The notes beneath the pieces were generated by a model that searched no databases, was not told the DNA's origin, and saw nothing but the letters and a program-made list of their open reading frames with translations. From the NCBI RefSeq assembly GCF_000208745.1, contig NC_030856.1, positions 17,827,470 to 17,891,469 on the forward strand: a stretch of DNA of 64,000 nucleotides, written 5' to 3'. How positions within the stretch are numbered: the first letter of the stretch is position 1; each line of letters starts with the position of its first letter. This document shows, piece after piece, positions 33,421-44,643 of the stretch. Source of the DNA: Theobroma cacao (lineage: Eukaryota; Streptophyta; Magnoliopsida; Malvales; Malvaceae). The position numbers and the translations under genes were made by a program.

Positions 33421-34850
33421 CTGAGACCACTGCATTGGATGTCTCGGCCTCCTGCGATGTTAAAGCAAACACCCTTGCTTGATCCCTACCGATGAAACTC
33501 TGAAGTCTAAACCTAGAAGGCTTGCCTTGAGAGGAAGTAACAACACTTATACTTCTAGATTCGCGAGCCTCCCAATCCGATGAGGCTGCTACTAAAGGAG
33601 CAGATGAGGCTGGTTGAGCGGAACCGAGATAGAACCTTGGAATTGATGAGCCGTCGGGCAATTCCTCTTAATATGTCAAGGTTGATCGCATGAAAAACAA
33701 ACTCCCGTAGCACGGAGGCATCTTCATTTATGCAGTCCCCCACAAGTATCACAACGACGGATAACTTGACTTCTCTGTCTCGCCTCAATACTAGCACCAG
33801 GAGAGTCACTCCCCTATTAGGGTAATCGTGAGTCCTTATGTGGGCCTTGATGGCTAGAAGATGAAATACCACTGCTAAAATCTCTACGACCTTGATAACC
33901 TTTTGTCTTGGCCCTTTTTGCTCTATCCCTTGCAACCCTACTCTCATTGGTCCTTATCTCAATCCGCTGAGCACAATCCACTGCTGCGAAGTAGGTATTG
34001 AAATCTCGGGATGCCACAACCCTAAACAATGGCTCACTGGCCCATCCACAAACATATGAATCTTCATCTCTTCTGTAGAAACTAAATAAGGTGCATATCG
34101 AGACAACCGTGTGAATTTTATGTCGTAATCAGACACCGTCATACTCGAGGTTTGTACCAAAGCCTCAAACTCCATGGCTCTAGCATTACGTACACTGAGT
34201 GGTAAAAATCGATCTAAGAAGGCTATACTGAACTCACTCCAAGTCAACGGTGCTGCATCCATTGGTCTGCCTCTACATAAGGAGCTATACCACTCTTGCA
34301 CTATGTCTTCTAATCGAAAGGTGGCTAGCTCGACTAATCGGACACTGAAACATCCCAAGGCTTTATAAATTTTCTCTATCTTATTTAAGAAAATCTGGGG
34401 CTTCTTTAATGCATCAGACCTTGAAAATGATGGAGGCTTAAGCTTCAAGAAATCAAAAATGGAAATCCCTAAATGACCCTTATCGACCTCAAGATGTTGG
34501 CGTTTGGCCTGCCTTTAGGAATTAAGGGATTCTTGTACTATATGTCTCCCCTCCACTATCCTCTGTATATCGTCCATACAAGTTGCCATCATCTTTACAA
34601 CCCGATTAACTCCCTGTAAGCCTGTCGTCAAATCCTTAATGGTAATACCCTCGGTTGGTCGTCTATCCACATCACCCGAAGACTGTCCTTACTTTTGTCT
34701 ACTCATAGGCGTATTCGCCCTCACCGGTCTAGTGGCCCCGTCAAATCTACCTTGCCCCCTAAGGGTGGATGCCTGTGGCCTATTTGTCATCTCATTAGGA
34801 GCATCTTGCTCCTCGATCAGTCTTGAGGCAACTCGTGTCTTAGGCGGCAT
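33421..34850 (-). pseudogene. Element B gag
   Basis: Starts ATG at 34850 (M-P-P-K-T-R-V-A-S). The capsid-like region is open in 34448-33954 ([54 protein letters not shown]). The zinc knuckle near 33760-33660 keeps C-F-S-C, with a stop between its second cysteine and histidine. Stops also occur near 34690 and 34520. It is better preserved than A's gag and could be used to read A. Confidence 0.87.
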
Positions 34851-35064
34851 TCTTACCTAGACAAGAGCAAACACCTATTATTAAATACATTTTTGCAATT
34901 ATAATCATATCTAAGGAAAAAGGTGGTTTCTAAGATAAGGAATCTATGTGGTCCCTTGGTTGTAAAATGTGCCACAGTTCACACTACACAATTGAAGTTT
35001 CCATATAAAGACCCGACACTCCGCTAGACCAACAAAAAGAAATCCTAGGACCTAGACAACCTAG

Positions 35065-35077
35065 AGCTCTGATACTA
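35065..35077 (-). other. Primer binding site of element B (tRNA-iMet type, one change)
   Basis: Minus-strand TAGTATCAGAGCT, four bases from the 5' LTR. It differs from the usual TGGTATCAGAGCC at the second and last bases. Confidence 0.85.
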
Positions 35078-36593
35078 AGTTTGTCACGACCCAATTTTCT
35101 AGTCATGACCGACGCATGGACCCAATGGGCATAGCCCATCAAGCCCAAGCAAGCCTATTTGTGTAATTCTGCTCATCATTCCATCAACTATTCTTAAAGT
35201 CACCTTTCATACTTCCAATCTATAAGTACCTAATTAATATGCTGTAGCGATCAAAAACTGCATTTCACAATAACCCAAATAATGTTAACCATTGCCAACT
35301 CATGGTGGAATTACCTATCACAATTTACATACATTGTCTAAGATACATATCTTAATGCTTTACATCACATGAATGTATTCACAAACAAAATGACTTTTGA
35401 CTTCTAGCGTAATGGCCAAGGTGAAAGGATGGCTACTGAATGCCAACATACCTACCAAGAAAGACGAAACTATGTGGACACCTCGACCTAGGTTCCAACT
35501 GCCTCCTGATCTAAGAACATGAAGTTGAAAACAGTGAGTACAAACTCAGTGAGTGAACATAAAAAGGGAATAATCAACGATAAGGAAAGTTTAAAGAAAT
35601 CATGATGCACTTATTTTCAAAACAATGCAATTTAGTTTAGTTCTTATTAAAATCCCTCCATTAAACCCCTGGTTATTAAATCATTTACTGATGAAGGAAC
35701 CATATTCAGCATGAAATTGGAAAGAGAGGAAATTTCCAACAAACATCCAAGCAAGGCAGTATAAACCGAGTGTTTTTCACTGCAATAAAATCAATTTACA
35801 AGTAAATGGGAAATTTTCAAGATTCATCATGCCATACAATCACAAACATTATCATAAACTGTTTACAACATTTATATATACACATACACCTTCATGCATA
35901 CCATCCCTCCACACTCAACTCATGTGCACTCCATACTTGCACATGGCCGGGTCATCGTCATCTCATGTGCACTCGTACATCGCACATAGTTGGGTCATCA
36001 TCAACTCATGTGCACTCTCACACGCACATAGCTGGGTCATCATTATCACACAAAAAAGAACATCCAATGCATAATATACATATCCATACAATTATGATAA
36101 TGTAGGAACCATTTATATGGCACATTTTCACAAGATAAAAATATTTCACCAAAGGCTTGTTCCCTAGGTATTTTTTTTGAAGCAAAAACAAATGGACTTT
36201 CAAATAATTCATTTTAACATGTAAGTACTTCCAACACATTTTGAAATGGAAGTTCACTCACCGATATTTGTTAATTCTTTACTCAATTCCACTTCCTCTA
36301 ATGGTCCAAATGGGGCGGTGGAGCTTCGTTGGAACCTATGATCATAATAGCATCACAATTAGTTCAATTCACATAAATATGGTTCTAAAAGCTATCTCCT
36401 AAATCATGTTCTGCTAGTTATTCCTAACTAGTTTCCAACTACCATTAAGTGGCTATCTATTTTCACTACTCTAGTCACACATAAATGAGTAAACCACCTC
36501 AACTACAAAACACTCACAAATCTAGCCACTAGCCATTCTCAACCACTTAAAAAAATCAACTCAATTTCATTACTTACCTTTGTAGCTTTGTAG

Positions 36594-38756
36594 TTTTTTT
36601 TTTCTTTATAAATGAACATAATATATAATATAAAGTTTTTTATTTTAACTGGAAAAGACATGCAAGGCCCAGCTATCCTGTTAAAGTTTATTAATTACGA
36701 AATATAAAGTGCAAAGGAAGGGGACATAAACAGAACCTCCAAGTTACATGAGCATAAGAAAATTTCAAAGAGGCACCTAGAGTGAAAAATTTGAAATCGA
36801 AAATGTACTTTGCGATGTCTAAAATTTCTTGATTCTTCTCTAGATTAGTGCACCAGAAATACCTCTCGCGTTCCCAACTAGCTTCAAAGTTTACCAAGAT
36901 GGCATATTCATTCGAGTCCTCATAATTTTTCCCCATGTCCATGGCTTTGTTTGAGGCTAAACTTAATATTTTATCAATTGAAATTTCAGTGTCTGAATAT
37001 CTCCTACGTCGTATCCTAAGACAGACCTCGATTTTCTGTGAATTTTGTTCCGAAGAAAGAGGGAAATGAAGGAACATTACTTAGTTTTTTATTGTGCATG
37101 CACTTACCCGAGGTGGACTCTTAGGTGGGGAGAATGTCTACTTCTGATGAAATAACTCGATGATGGGCATTTATGTTCCTGGTTTGACTTGTAAACTGTC
37201 CATCTGTTGGGCTGTGTTCCCCATTTCCTTCAATCATATCTCCTGGTTGTTGGAAATTGTTGGGCTCTCCATTGGGTTGTATGAACATATCTCTTAATTG
37301 TTGGCATTTGTTGAGCTGTTCATTAGGCTGTCCGAGCATATCTATTGGGCTGTTCATCGGGTCTGCCAACCCATTTTATGGCCTTTGTTGGCCTTTCCCA
37401 TGCTCAGAGGCCCATACTTCCGGCTGCATGAAATAATTTTCTACTTTCTCTTCTTGCAGAAAATCCTGTATTGACGTCCCATCAGCTGACATAGACGTTG
37501 ATAAATCCTTTTTCTTGCTCCCCGTTGACTCCCTTGTTAGGTCCCGCTGCCCATGCCGTGCGGCAGTTGTGCCCGCTGCTGATGCCAATGTTTGCTCGGC
37601 CCCACCAGGTGTTGTCACATCCCAAGTTTCTCGGTTATTGGCACTTACTGGGAGCTGCTCTCTCTCTTCGTGCAGGCTGCGTTCTGCAACCTGAGCAGTC
37701 GGCTGCTGCTGGCTTTTGTCTTTTTTTTTTGAATTTGATCAATTTCCATGCTCGTCTGATCCCATGAATCTCCTTGTTTCCCACTTACCTCAGCAACTGC
37801 CCTTGTTTCTGTCCCCAAAAAATAATTTTTATCCTTCTCTCCTGCACTTTCTTGTGTAACGTCCTTGCCCGACGTCCCATCACTCTTTGCAGTTTTTTAC
37901 GCCCTTTCTTTCACGTTATTTCCTTGTTGCCAATGCATGCCACATTCATGCAATAAGGTTTGAACTTCATCCTCTACCGACTGTAAATTTGCTAAATTCC
38001 CGTCTGCCTCATGCCGACTGCAGTCTGCCATCCTGTCAGCTGGCTCCCTTTGACTTCTTTTATTTTTATTATTTTACACACTAACCGTACTCCCACTTCC
38101 TACTGCTGCATGGCGTCCACTCATCACATAAGCATGAAAATTCCCTGCATGCCCTTCTTTTGGTTCATTCCCCAGTAAAGTCCGGGCCTACCCTTCTATA
38201 GAGGCCGCTGCTATCATAGCTCCAACAATGTCGACATTTGCTGGTACAGGGGTCATGGGTTTTGGGCATTGTTTGACCTCCCCATGCAAGCTGGCTTTTT
38301 CCACTTCGTCTGACTGATTTTGTTTATTATTTTTTTTGTTTTTATTTTTTCTGTCACTAACCGTACTCCGAAGTTCCACGTCTACATGATTTTCGAGTCC
38401 CCCATAATCGTAAATGGGCTCCTGCACACCACCTTTTGCTATCTGCAATTTTGCAGCAAAAGTTGACATCTTCTCTGCTCCCTTTGCTGCTGCCAAAGTT
38501 ACCTCAGCCCCAGCAGGTGCTAAAACTCAGTCCACGTCACCCTCAGAAAAATGCAGGTCTTCTCCATGCAGACAGGGTTCTGCTGCCCAGCCAGTTGTCT
38601 TGTGCAAAATCTTTCCTTTTTCGTTATTTTTGGACTCTGTGCATTGTGCATGGTTTACATTTTCATGAAAGGTCTCCTGCACGTTGCTTGGCACAGTCTT
38701 CGACTTTGTCGATAATGCTGCTATCGTCGTGGCTCTGCTCGCGTCAAAAGAGTAAA
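36594..38756 (-). mobile_element. Poly(A)-tailed retroposon without visible reverse transcriptase
   Basis: 2163-bp insertion in the B 5' LTR. The 13-bp duplication TGTAGCTTTGTAG (36581-36593) recurs as TGTAGCCTTGTAG (38757-38769). The uninterrupted site is at 26241-26253. The insert begins with ten T on the plus strand, i.e. a poly(A) tail on the minus strand, so it entered by target-primed reverse transcription like a LINE or SINE. Minus-strand open stretches code for hydrophilic, low-complexity peptides: 38496-38188 (Ala/Lys then Asn/Lys-rich), 37618-37376, 37369-37121 (Asn/Gln/Pro-rich with repeated Q-P-N-x2-x motifs) and 37077-36691. No endonuclease or reverse transcriptase motif is seen. 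It may be a non-autonomous LINE derivative carrying ORF1-like sequence, or a processed transcript of an unknown gene. GC is higher than in the surrounding LTR. Confidence 0.75.
36691..37077 (-). pseudogene. Unrecognised ORF at the 3' end of the retroposon
   Basis: 128-codon open stretch, the longest in the insert, containing RIRRRRYSDTEISIDK and a Trp/Phe/Cys-rich C-terminal half. It ends about 90 bases before the poly(A) tail. I do not recognise it. Its place just before the tail is where the C-terminal end of a LINE ORF2 would lie (often Cys/Trp/Arg-rich), but no diagnostic motif is present. It may be coding only by chance. Confidence 0.3.
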
Positions 38757-39696
38757 TGTAGCCTTGTAGTTGAATTCCCTTTCAAAAGCTTTCAATTTTT
38801 TGTGAAAAATCTCCCTCTCTCTCTTTCTAAAATGTTCAACTAGTGAGAGAGAGTATTAGGAAAAGGGTTTTGAGGGTTTTATGGTGAAAAGGTAAAAGAG
38901 TACAAAGAACTTTGTGAAATGGTGCACAAAAACATGAAAATCGAGGTTAACTCAAGAAAATCTATAGAAGTTTCAAAGCAAGCTTTCATGGAAGGTTAGA
39001 AAACATGAGAAAGGAAGAAGAAGAAGAAGAAGAAGTGTTGGAAATTTGAAGAAACTGCTAGAAGAATGAGATTTTTATAGTTAAAGTTTATCTAAATCTT
39101 CATGCAATTACAATAATGCCCTTAACAAGGCCACTTGTCTTTCTCTTTTTCTTGTGCAATATTTTACTCTTTTGACATTGGAAAAGGTCCAAAATCCTTT
39201 GAAAGAGGTCCCTTCAGTAGCCTCCAAAAGTCCTAGCTTCAAAAATCCCCTAAACTTATTATTTGTGAAAATTACGGTGAGGGTCGCGGCTTTCAATTTC
39301 CAGTGCCGTGGCACTCAAATGTTTTGTTCGAATCTGTTCTCCTATTGTGGTACTTCCACTTCGAAGAAGATTTTGACCACTTTCCCTTCAAAACTGAGAA
39401 AAGTGGTAAACATCAAAGTTGTAGACCTACCTCGTAGATTTCTAATGGTCAAAAAACCATGTTATTTAGACTTCTGTAGTGGGTGATATGCTTGAAAAAC
39501 CGAAACATATGCAAATAGAGCAACAACCCACTATGCACCTTTCTTTACCAATTGAAATCATTTTTTAATCTTACTCCTATAATGACATAAAATAATTATA
39601 AGTAACAGAAAAATACCATCATTAGCTCAAATTAAACCTTTAACATAAGTTCTACCTCTAGTTACGCGTCTATGAAGGTCGAGATTTCACACTAGT

Positions 39697-39751
39697 GGGC
39701 GGTGCCTATTGAGTCCTTACACCAGTCATAGCCCGAGAATTGGACTGTGAC
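39697..39751 (+). repeat. Solo LTR I, right end
   Basis: Final 55 bases of LTR I (GGGCGGTGCC...GGACTGTGACA) after the B duplication. They match the LTR-end block of A and J. Confidence 0.65.
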
Positions 39752-40381
39752 AGAATCTTACTGTACTTTCACTCTTTAACTTCTTTATTGATCATGGATT
39801 TTTCAATACTAAGGCATTAAATGATCAAGAGTTGAATTAAGGGGTTTTTCATAAGAGTTAAACTAAATTGCATTGTTTTTGAACTTAAGTGCATCATGAT
39901 TTCTAAACTTTCCTTAACGTTGCTTGTTCGCTTCTTATGTTCACTCACTAGGTTTATTCTCACATTTTTAAACTTCATGTTTTAGGTTTTTTGAGTTAAA
40001 GGTGATTGGATCTTAGGACGAGGTGCTCCTCCCTATCCATTGCTCGGTATGTTTAACATGACACTAAATGTTAACAACCATGCCCCGAGTCACTTCGCTG
40101 ATGGTCAAGTTCTAATTTTGTGTATATGAATGCTTGATGAGAAATACTAAGATTCATTTGTCAAGCTATATATGTATATAATGGTTGATGATGCCATTAT
40201 GAATGCATAATTGGGTTTTATGAATTGTTTTCAAAGGAACTATACTTGAACATTACGAATTTTGGATTCTAAAGAAATATGGATTAATGTATAAGATTAT
40301 ATAAATAGGATTGCTTGGGCTTAGTGGGCTCAGCTCATTGGGCCCTTGCGCCGATCATGGCTTGCAAATTGGGCTGTGACA
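39752..40381 (+). repeat. Solo LTR J, right part
   Basis: Continues LTR J with A/B-type sequence (CATCATGATTTCTAAAC, GTTCACTCACTAGGTTTAT, TTGCTTGGGCTTAGTGGG) and ends GGGCTGTGACA. It is followed by the TATAT duplication and the last 23 bases of the D2 LTR. Confidence 0.8.
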
Positions 40382-40386
40382 TATAT

Positions 40387-40452
40387 TTGCTTGGGTAGAA
40401 AATTGAACAAGTTTTTGGCACCATTGTCAGGGAATTGATTTTTAATTCTTTC
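40387..40452 (+). mobile_element. Element D2: LTR end, tRNA-Asp-type primer site and leader
   Basis: The LTR end ...GAACA is at 40409, followed by spacer AGTTTT and the primer site TGGCACCATTGTCAGGGA (40416-40433). This resembles the tRNA-Asp-complementary site typical of Athila/Tat elements, with several transitions. CTTTC at 40448-40452 is the duplication of solo LTR E. Confidence 0.75.
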
Positions 40453-43400
40453 TGTAACGACCTCTATCCCGATCGTTACTGGTGTTGAGACTTGCAAGTA
40501 AACCCGTCAAATCTCGAACAAGCCTAAGTTGAGGTTCCTACTAAATTCATCAAATATACTTATATGTATACAATCGACTAATGGTAACAATGTTATCCTT
40601 TCCTCAATCTAGATAAACATTTGAAATTTCATACTTCATTAAATAACAATATCCCAAATGTTGATAAACAAATTTCAACAATTTAATGTTACACTAATGT
40701 TCCATGCCCAACCATAGGGTCTTTAACAAATACATATTCGTTGGTTTAATAATTCTTACAAGTCTAGCTATTTACACTACAAAACCCCTATGCAGCGGAG
40801 CGACTCGGAGTGGAGGGCTAAGAGATGCCATTACCTACATCTAGCCAAAATAGATTCGCTGGACAACATGCTTGCATTAAGCACTTATCTGCAAAAGAAG
40901 ATAAAAAGGGTGAGTCTCACAGACTCAGCGATCATTAACTCCATGAGTAAGGTGTAGATGGGAAACAAGTTGAAGGCGGAGGATTTGAATGTTAAAATAT
41001 AAGAATATATAAACAATCAAACTTAAAGAGGGGATGTGTGCCTTACGTATAAAATGAGAAAATTTAATGTGAGATAATTATTTCAAACTATATACATATC
41101 AAATCCATTTAGTATATACATGCATGCTCCCGTAAAACTAAACTATTGGAAAACTTATAAGCAAGTTCACAAATCACCTCGTGCGCTAGGAGTTAAATCC
41201 ACATCATTGTATAAATAGGGGAGCTATCAAAAATCTTAGAGCTGTCACCATGCATAGAAAATACAAGTTTATAAACCCAAAGAGATGTCACTATCGAGTA
41301 GGGAATATTAATAAAAACTCATGGTCTTACTACCATGTAATAACATCCCGGGCCTCGCTCCACTAGATCCCACATGCCATGGCTGTCTCAATGATGTTGG
41401 TCGACATTAGAGAATCAAGCAGTCACAATCACGTATATCACTAGTGGCCTAGCCACGTACATATCACAGACCATGGTCCCAGCCATGTTTAACAGCCCGT
41501 TGGCGACCCAAAGGTTCTCTAGCTAGAGCTAGAGCTCATTGTGCATAAGAGTCACACTTAACCAAAGTGATAGCCGACCTACTCTCGTATCTCTCGGTTT
41601 AGTAAACCATTTAAAAATCGAGTTATGTTTTCAAAAGCTCATTTCAAAACCCTTTTTCAAAACATTCAACATAATAATACGATGAAATCCCTTACAAGCT
41701 TTCTAACATAAAATCATTGCATGAAGTTAAAGTATAAATCCGCATGGTGAATACGTGTTTTATTCATGAATGTGTACCACACAAACATTAAGGCACATTT
41801 GATAGAAAATCGTGGTACAAAGGCTTGTTTCCCAACTTAAAAACACTTTACGTATCTAGCTTATACGTATATAATCAAAACATTTTCAAACATTTAAGCA
41901 TTCACAAAATTCCTAGGATTCTACCAGCTCATGCTTTCCACAATTTTTGCATTTAAAGTAAACCATACTTATATTTATATAGGTACATGAATTTTAAAAT
42001 GGACACCCTCGACTCACCTCACAATAGCGAGACACTATGTTGCTATTGATTCGTGTGCGTAAATAACTAATCCTATTTGTCGGTTACTCCTTACATTGTT
42101 CAACATGCCGCCACAGCTCACTTCCTCTTTTTACACGTTTCCTAGCAATCATTCAAACCCAATTCACTTATGTACTCATGCATGGTAGCAAATCAACTAA
42201 TACATTCTTAACTAGGTTTCCATAGTTAATTCATGGTTACACAATGATACTTGGTAGCAATTATAAATCTACTTTCATCAAGCATTTTCTAAGTTTGCAT
42301 GCACCACAATTTACATTCATATGTTGCCAACAATTGCACAATTATTCCTCACAATATTAAACTGACCGTAGGCCTCAAAATGTAGTATCAAACTTACCAT
42401 TGTTCTTTTACCTTAAATCCATTAAACACCCACGGGGTTTGGTGACTTGCATGTCACCAAATTTCCTCCAAATATAGTCGATCTTTGCTTTCCTTGCTTG
42501 AATCACAAAACCAAGCTTAATACCTCCATTGACACTCCATGGGTTCTCTTTCTTGAATTTGAAGACTCTTTGATTGATAAACAACACAAATTTACAAGGT
42601 GAGGGAGGAAACCTCACGATTTCTCTTATTTTTGTGCAAATCGTGCCTTACCTTTCTTTCTCTCTTTTTCTTTCTTTCTTTCCTTTCCTTTCCTTTCGTT
42701 TCTCCTTTCTTTTTTCTTTCTTCCCCTTTCTCTTTCCTCTTTGGCTATGGACGGACTCCTCAAGGCCGAGCCTTGAGAAATGGTTTTCTTTTCTTGTTTT
42801 TCCCTTCACATGGCCGGATTGCCCAATGCCTTACTTTTTCCTTTATTTTTCTTTTCTTTCTTCTTTATTTTCTTTACATGAGTGGATTGCCCAAGGTTGA
42901 ATGGTTCTTTTTCACTTATTGTATGTGATAAAATCACATGGCAAAAGCTTGCAACCCTTCCATCTGCCACTTGAATTTTTATTCTTCACTTTTCATCATT
43001 TTTCATTTTTTTATTCCTTACACCATATTTACTTTATGTTTCATTTAATCATTCATTGTCCCATCCAAACCACATTCACCCCACTTTCTTCTTCGTTCAT
43101 TTGACCACCATTGCACCAATCACATTTCATGCAAATAAATTTTAATCTTATTCTTTCTTTTACTTCACGTGGTGGAGGTCCCACATGTCCCCCACTAACT
43201 TTTCATTTTTGCATGCTATGATTGTATATAATAGTAACTTTTACATGTACATCACATATTCCACATAGTTTAACCTTCATTGGTTAGTAAATTCCCCTTT
43301 TTAACTTCAAATATCAAAATTGTAAATAAGTCCTCAAACTTTTTCTTATTTACTACATGACCCCTCCAACTTTCATCCTTTACAATTGGGTCCTTCTAAC

Positions 43401-43789
43401 ATTTCTTAAACTCCAATTTCCTTCTATTTTCCTTCTTTTACACGTGCACAAACAAAATATAAGGTTTGCACTTCACCACGGTATCACCATAATATTTAAA
43501 TATATACTTACCCGCACTAGCTTTATTTAATAAAACATGCGGGTCCCAGTAACATCATTTTTCCTTCAAAATCCTTTCTTACTTCTTTTCCCCCATTTAG
43601 ATCAATCATACAACCCTTTTTTCTGACTAATTTTAATAATTAATAAAATATTAATATTTTAATATTATTTTATTCTAAAATACTTTTTTCTTCCGTCACC
43701 ACTCTTTGGCACTTAAATTTACATCAAGTGACCCTTCGTCTCATTGATAGGGTCTTATTGGCTTTTAAACGAGGGTACGGAGTGTTACA
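40453..43789 (-). repeat. Solo LTR E
   Basis: 3337 bp, TGTAACGACC...GTGTTACA, with a perfect 5-bp duplication CTTTC (40448-40452 and 43790-43794). Its reverse complement begins TGTAACACTCCGTACCC and matches the first half of LTR J, which sets the orientation. It contains a strongly pyrimidine-biased stretch at 42650-42760 (purine-rich on the LTR strand) and a donor-like AAGGTAAAAG on the minus strand near 42410. There is no internal region. It is inserted in the untranslated leader of D2. Confidence 0.88.
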
Positions 43790-43794
43790 CTTTC

Positions 43795-44235
43795 TTGTTA
43801 ATATTAATGCCAAGCATTCCTAATCTTACTTCAGACTTTCTTTTTCCATGTTTTTAGGTACTTTTGGTTGAGGTGATGAATAATTATAACTACTAGTGGC
43901 CATCTGAACAATTTATGCTTAAGAGGGTTGCTACTGATTATGCATTGGATGCAATAAGTGTTTTGATCGCTCAAGTAGATGCTTTGTCTCAGAAAATTAA
44001 CTCTTAGGGTTTTAATGTTTTTCAAAGTCCTTTTGTTACATGTGAGTTTTGTGAAGATAAGCATTCAAGTGATTGTTGTCTAACCCATTATGAGACAATG
44101 CAATTTGATGGAACCTTCAATGGGTACCAAAACAATGCATACTTCAACAGTTACAACTTAGGGTGGAATCACCCAAATTTTTCATGGAGTAATCATCAAG
44201 GTCCTAAACCTAAATTTTTCAATAAATTGTTCAAC
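43795..44235 (+). pseudogene. Element D2 gag fragment (Athila-like)
   Basis: The leader (43800-43870) matches D's leader, then jumps into mid-gag: about 43875 onward reads MNNYNY-stop-WPSEQFMLKR, then VDALSQKIN, then the knuckle CEFCEDKHSSDCC (44041-44080), and NNAYFNSYNLGWNHPNFSWS (44120-44190). D's own gag shows the same landmarks on the other strand. The N-terminal half of gag is deleted between about 43865 and 43880. The sequence stops resembling D2 at about 44235, where minus-strand D gag begins. It cannot make a full Gag. Confidence 0.75.
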
Positions 44236-44289
44236 CATAATTTCTTTTTTAGCATCTTTTCAATTTCTTTCTCATAAAATTGAATTGAA

Positions 44290-44643
44290 ATTTTAAGAAT
44301 TTAAATCTTTAACACTTACAACCTTTCCATTACGGAGAGTGACTACCTTACAATGTTCCTTACCTTCTCTTCTTGGGTTAGGTTCAGTATCACTTGGTAA
44401 GGTACCATGAGGTTTGTTATTTAAAGCATTGGCAAGTTGGCCCACTTGTATCTCAAGATTTTTGATTGATGTTGCTTGACTTTTAATGGATGCATCAGTC
44501 TTTGTCATGAATTGTATGAACATATCCTCCATTGAAGGCTTTTTCTCTAGCATGGGAGCTCTAGGTGGAAATCTAGGAGGAAAGTTTGGCCTAAATGCTA
44601 ATGAAGACCCTTGGTTGTTGCTCCATGAGAAATTAGGACGATT
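44290..44643 (-). pseudogene. Element D gag, C-terminal part (Athila-like)
   Basis: Minus-strand open stretch beginning at the C insertion point (RPNFSWSNNQGSS) and running through PPRAPMLEKKPSMEDMFIQF, LEIQVGQLANALNNKPHGTL, NPRREGKEHCKVVTLRNGK, a very well kept block of Athila-type gag. It is separated from its N-terminal part (54431-55346) by element C. The downstream pol is missing, and the sequence meets the D2 fragment near 44235-44290. Confidence 0.85.

Larger units (their letters stand above)
14612..39691 (-). mobile_element. Ty3/gypsy element B (chromovirus-like), containing nested insertions
   Basis: Complete in outline: 5' LTR at 35082-39691, primer site at 35065-35077, gag-pol at 30037-34850, polypurine tract at 29975-29985, 3' LTR at 14612-29974. 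The outer ends are TGTCACGACC and GATTTCACA (TGTGAAATC on the element strand), with the perfect duplication CTAGT at 14607-14611 and 39692-39696. Three insertions stretch it to 25 kb: element A and LTR H in the 3' LTR, and a retroposon in the 5' LTR. Without them it would be roughly 10 kb. Gag-pol order (protease, reverse transcriptase, RNase H, integrase) is that of Ty3/gypsy. Confidence 0.9.
35082..39691 (-). repeat. Element B 5' LTR, interrupted by a retroposon
   Basis: LTR with ends TGTCACGACC and GATTTCACA. Removing the 36594-38756 insertion and one duplication copy gives about 2.43 kb, matching the B 3' LTR. A minisatellite is at about 35918-36035. The minus-strand donor-like CAAAGGTAAGTAATG lies at about 36570-36584, immediately next to the retroposon insertion. 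Confidence 0.9.

Noticed and set aside
36691..38496. Host gene exons inside the B 5' LTR
   Set aside because: The interval is bounded by a 13-bp duplication and a T10 tract and is absent from the sister LTR, so it is a retroposed insertion; a processed copy of a host transcript remains possible and is noted in the findings.
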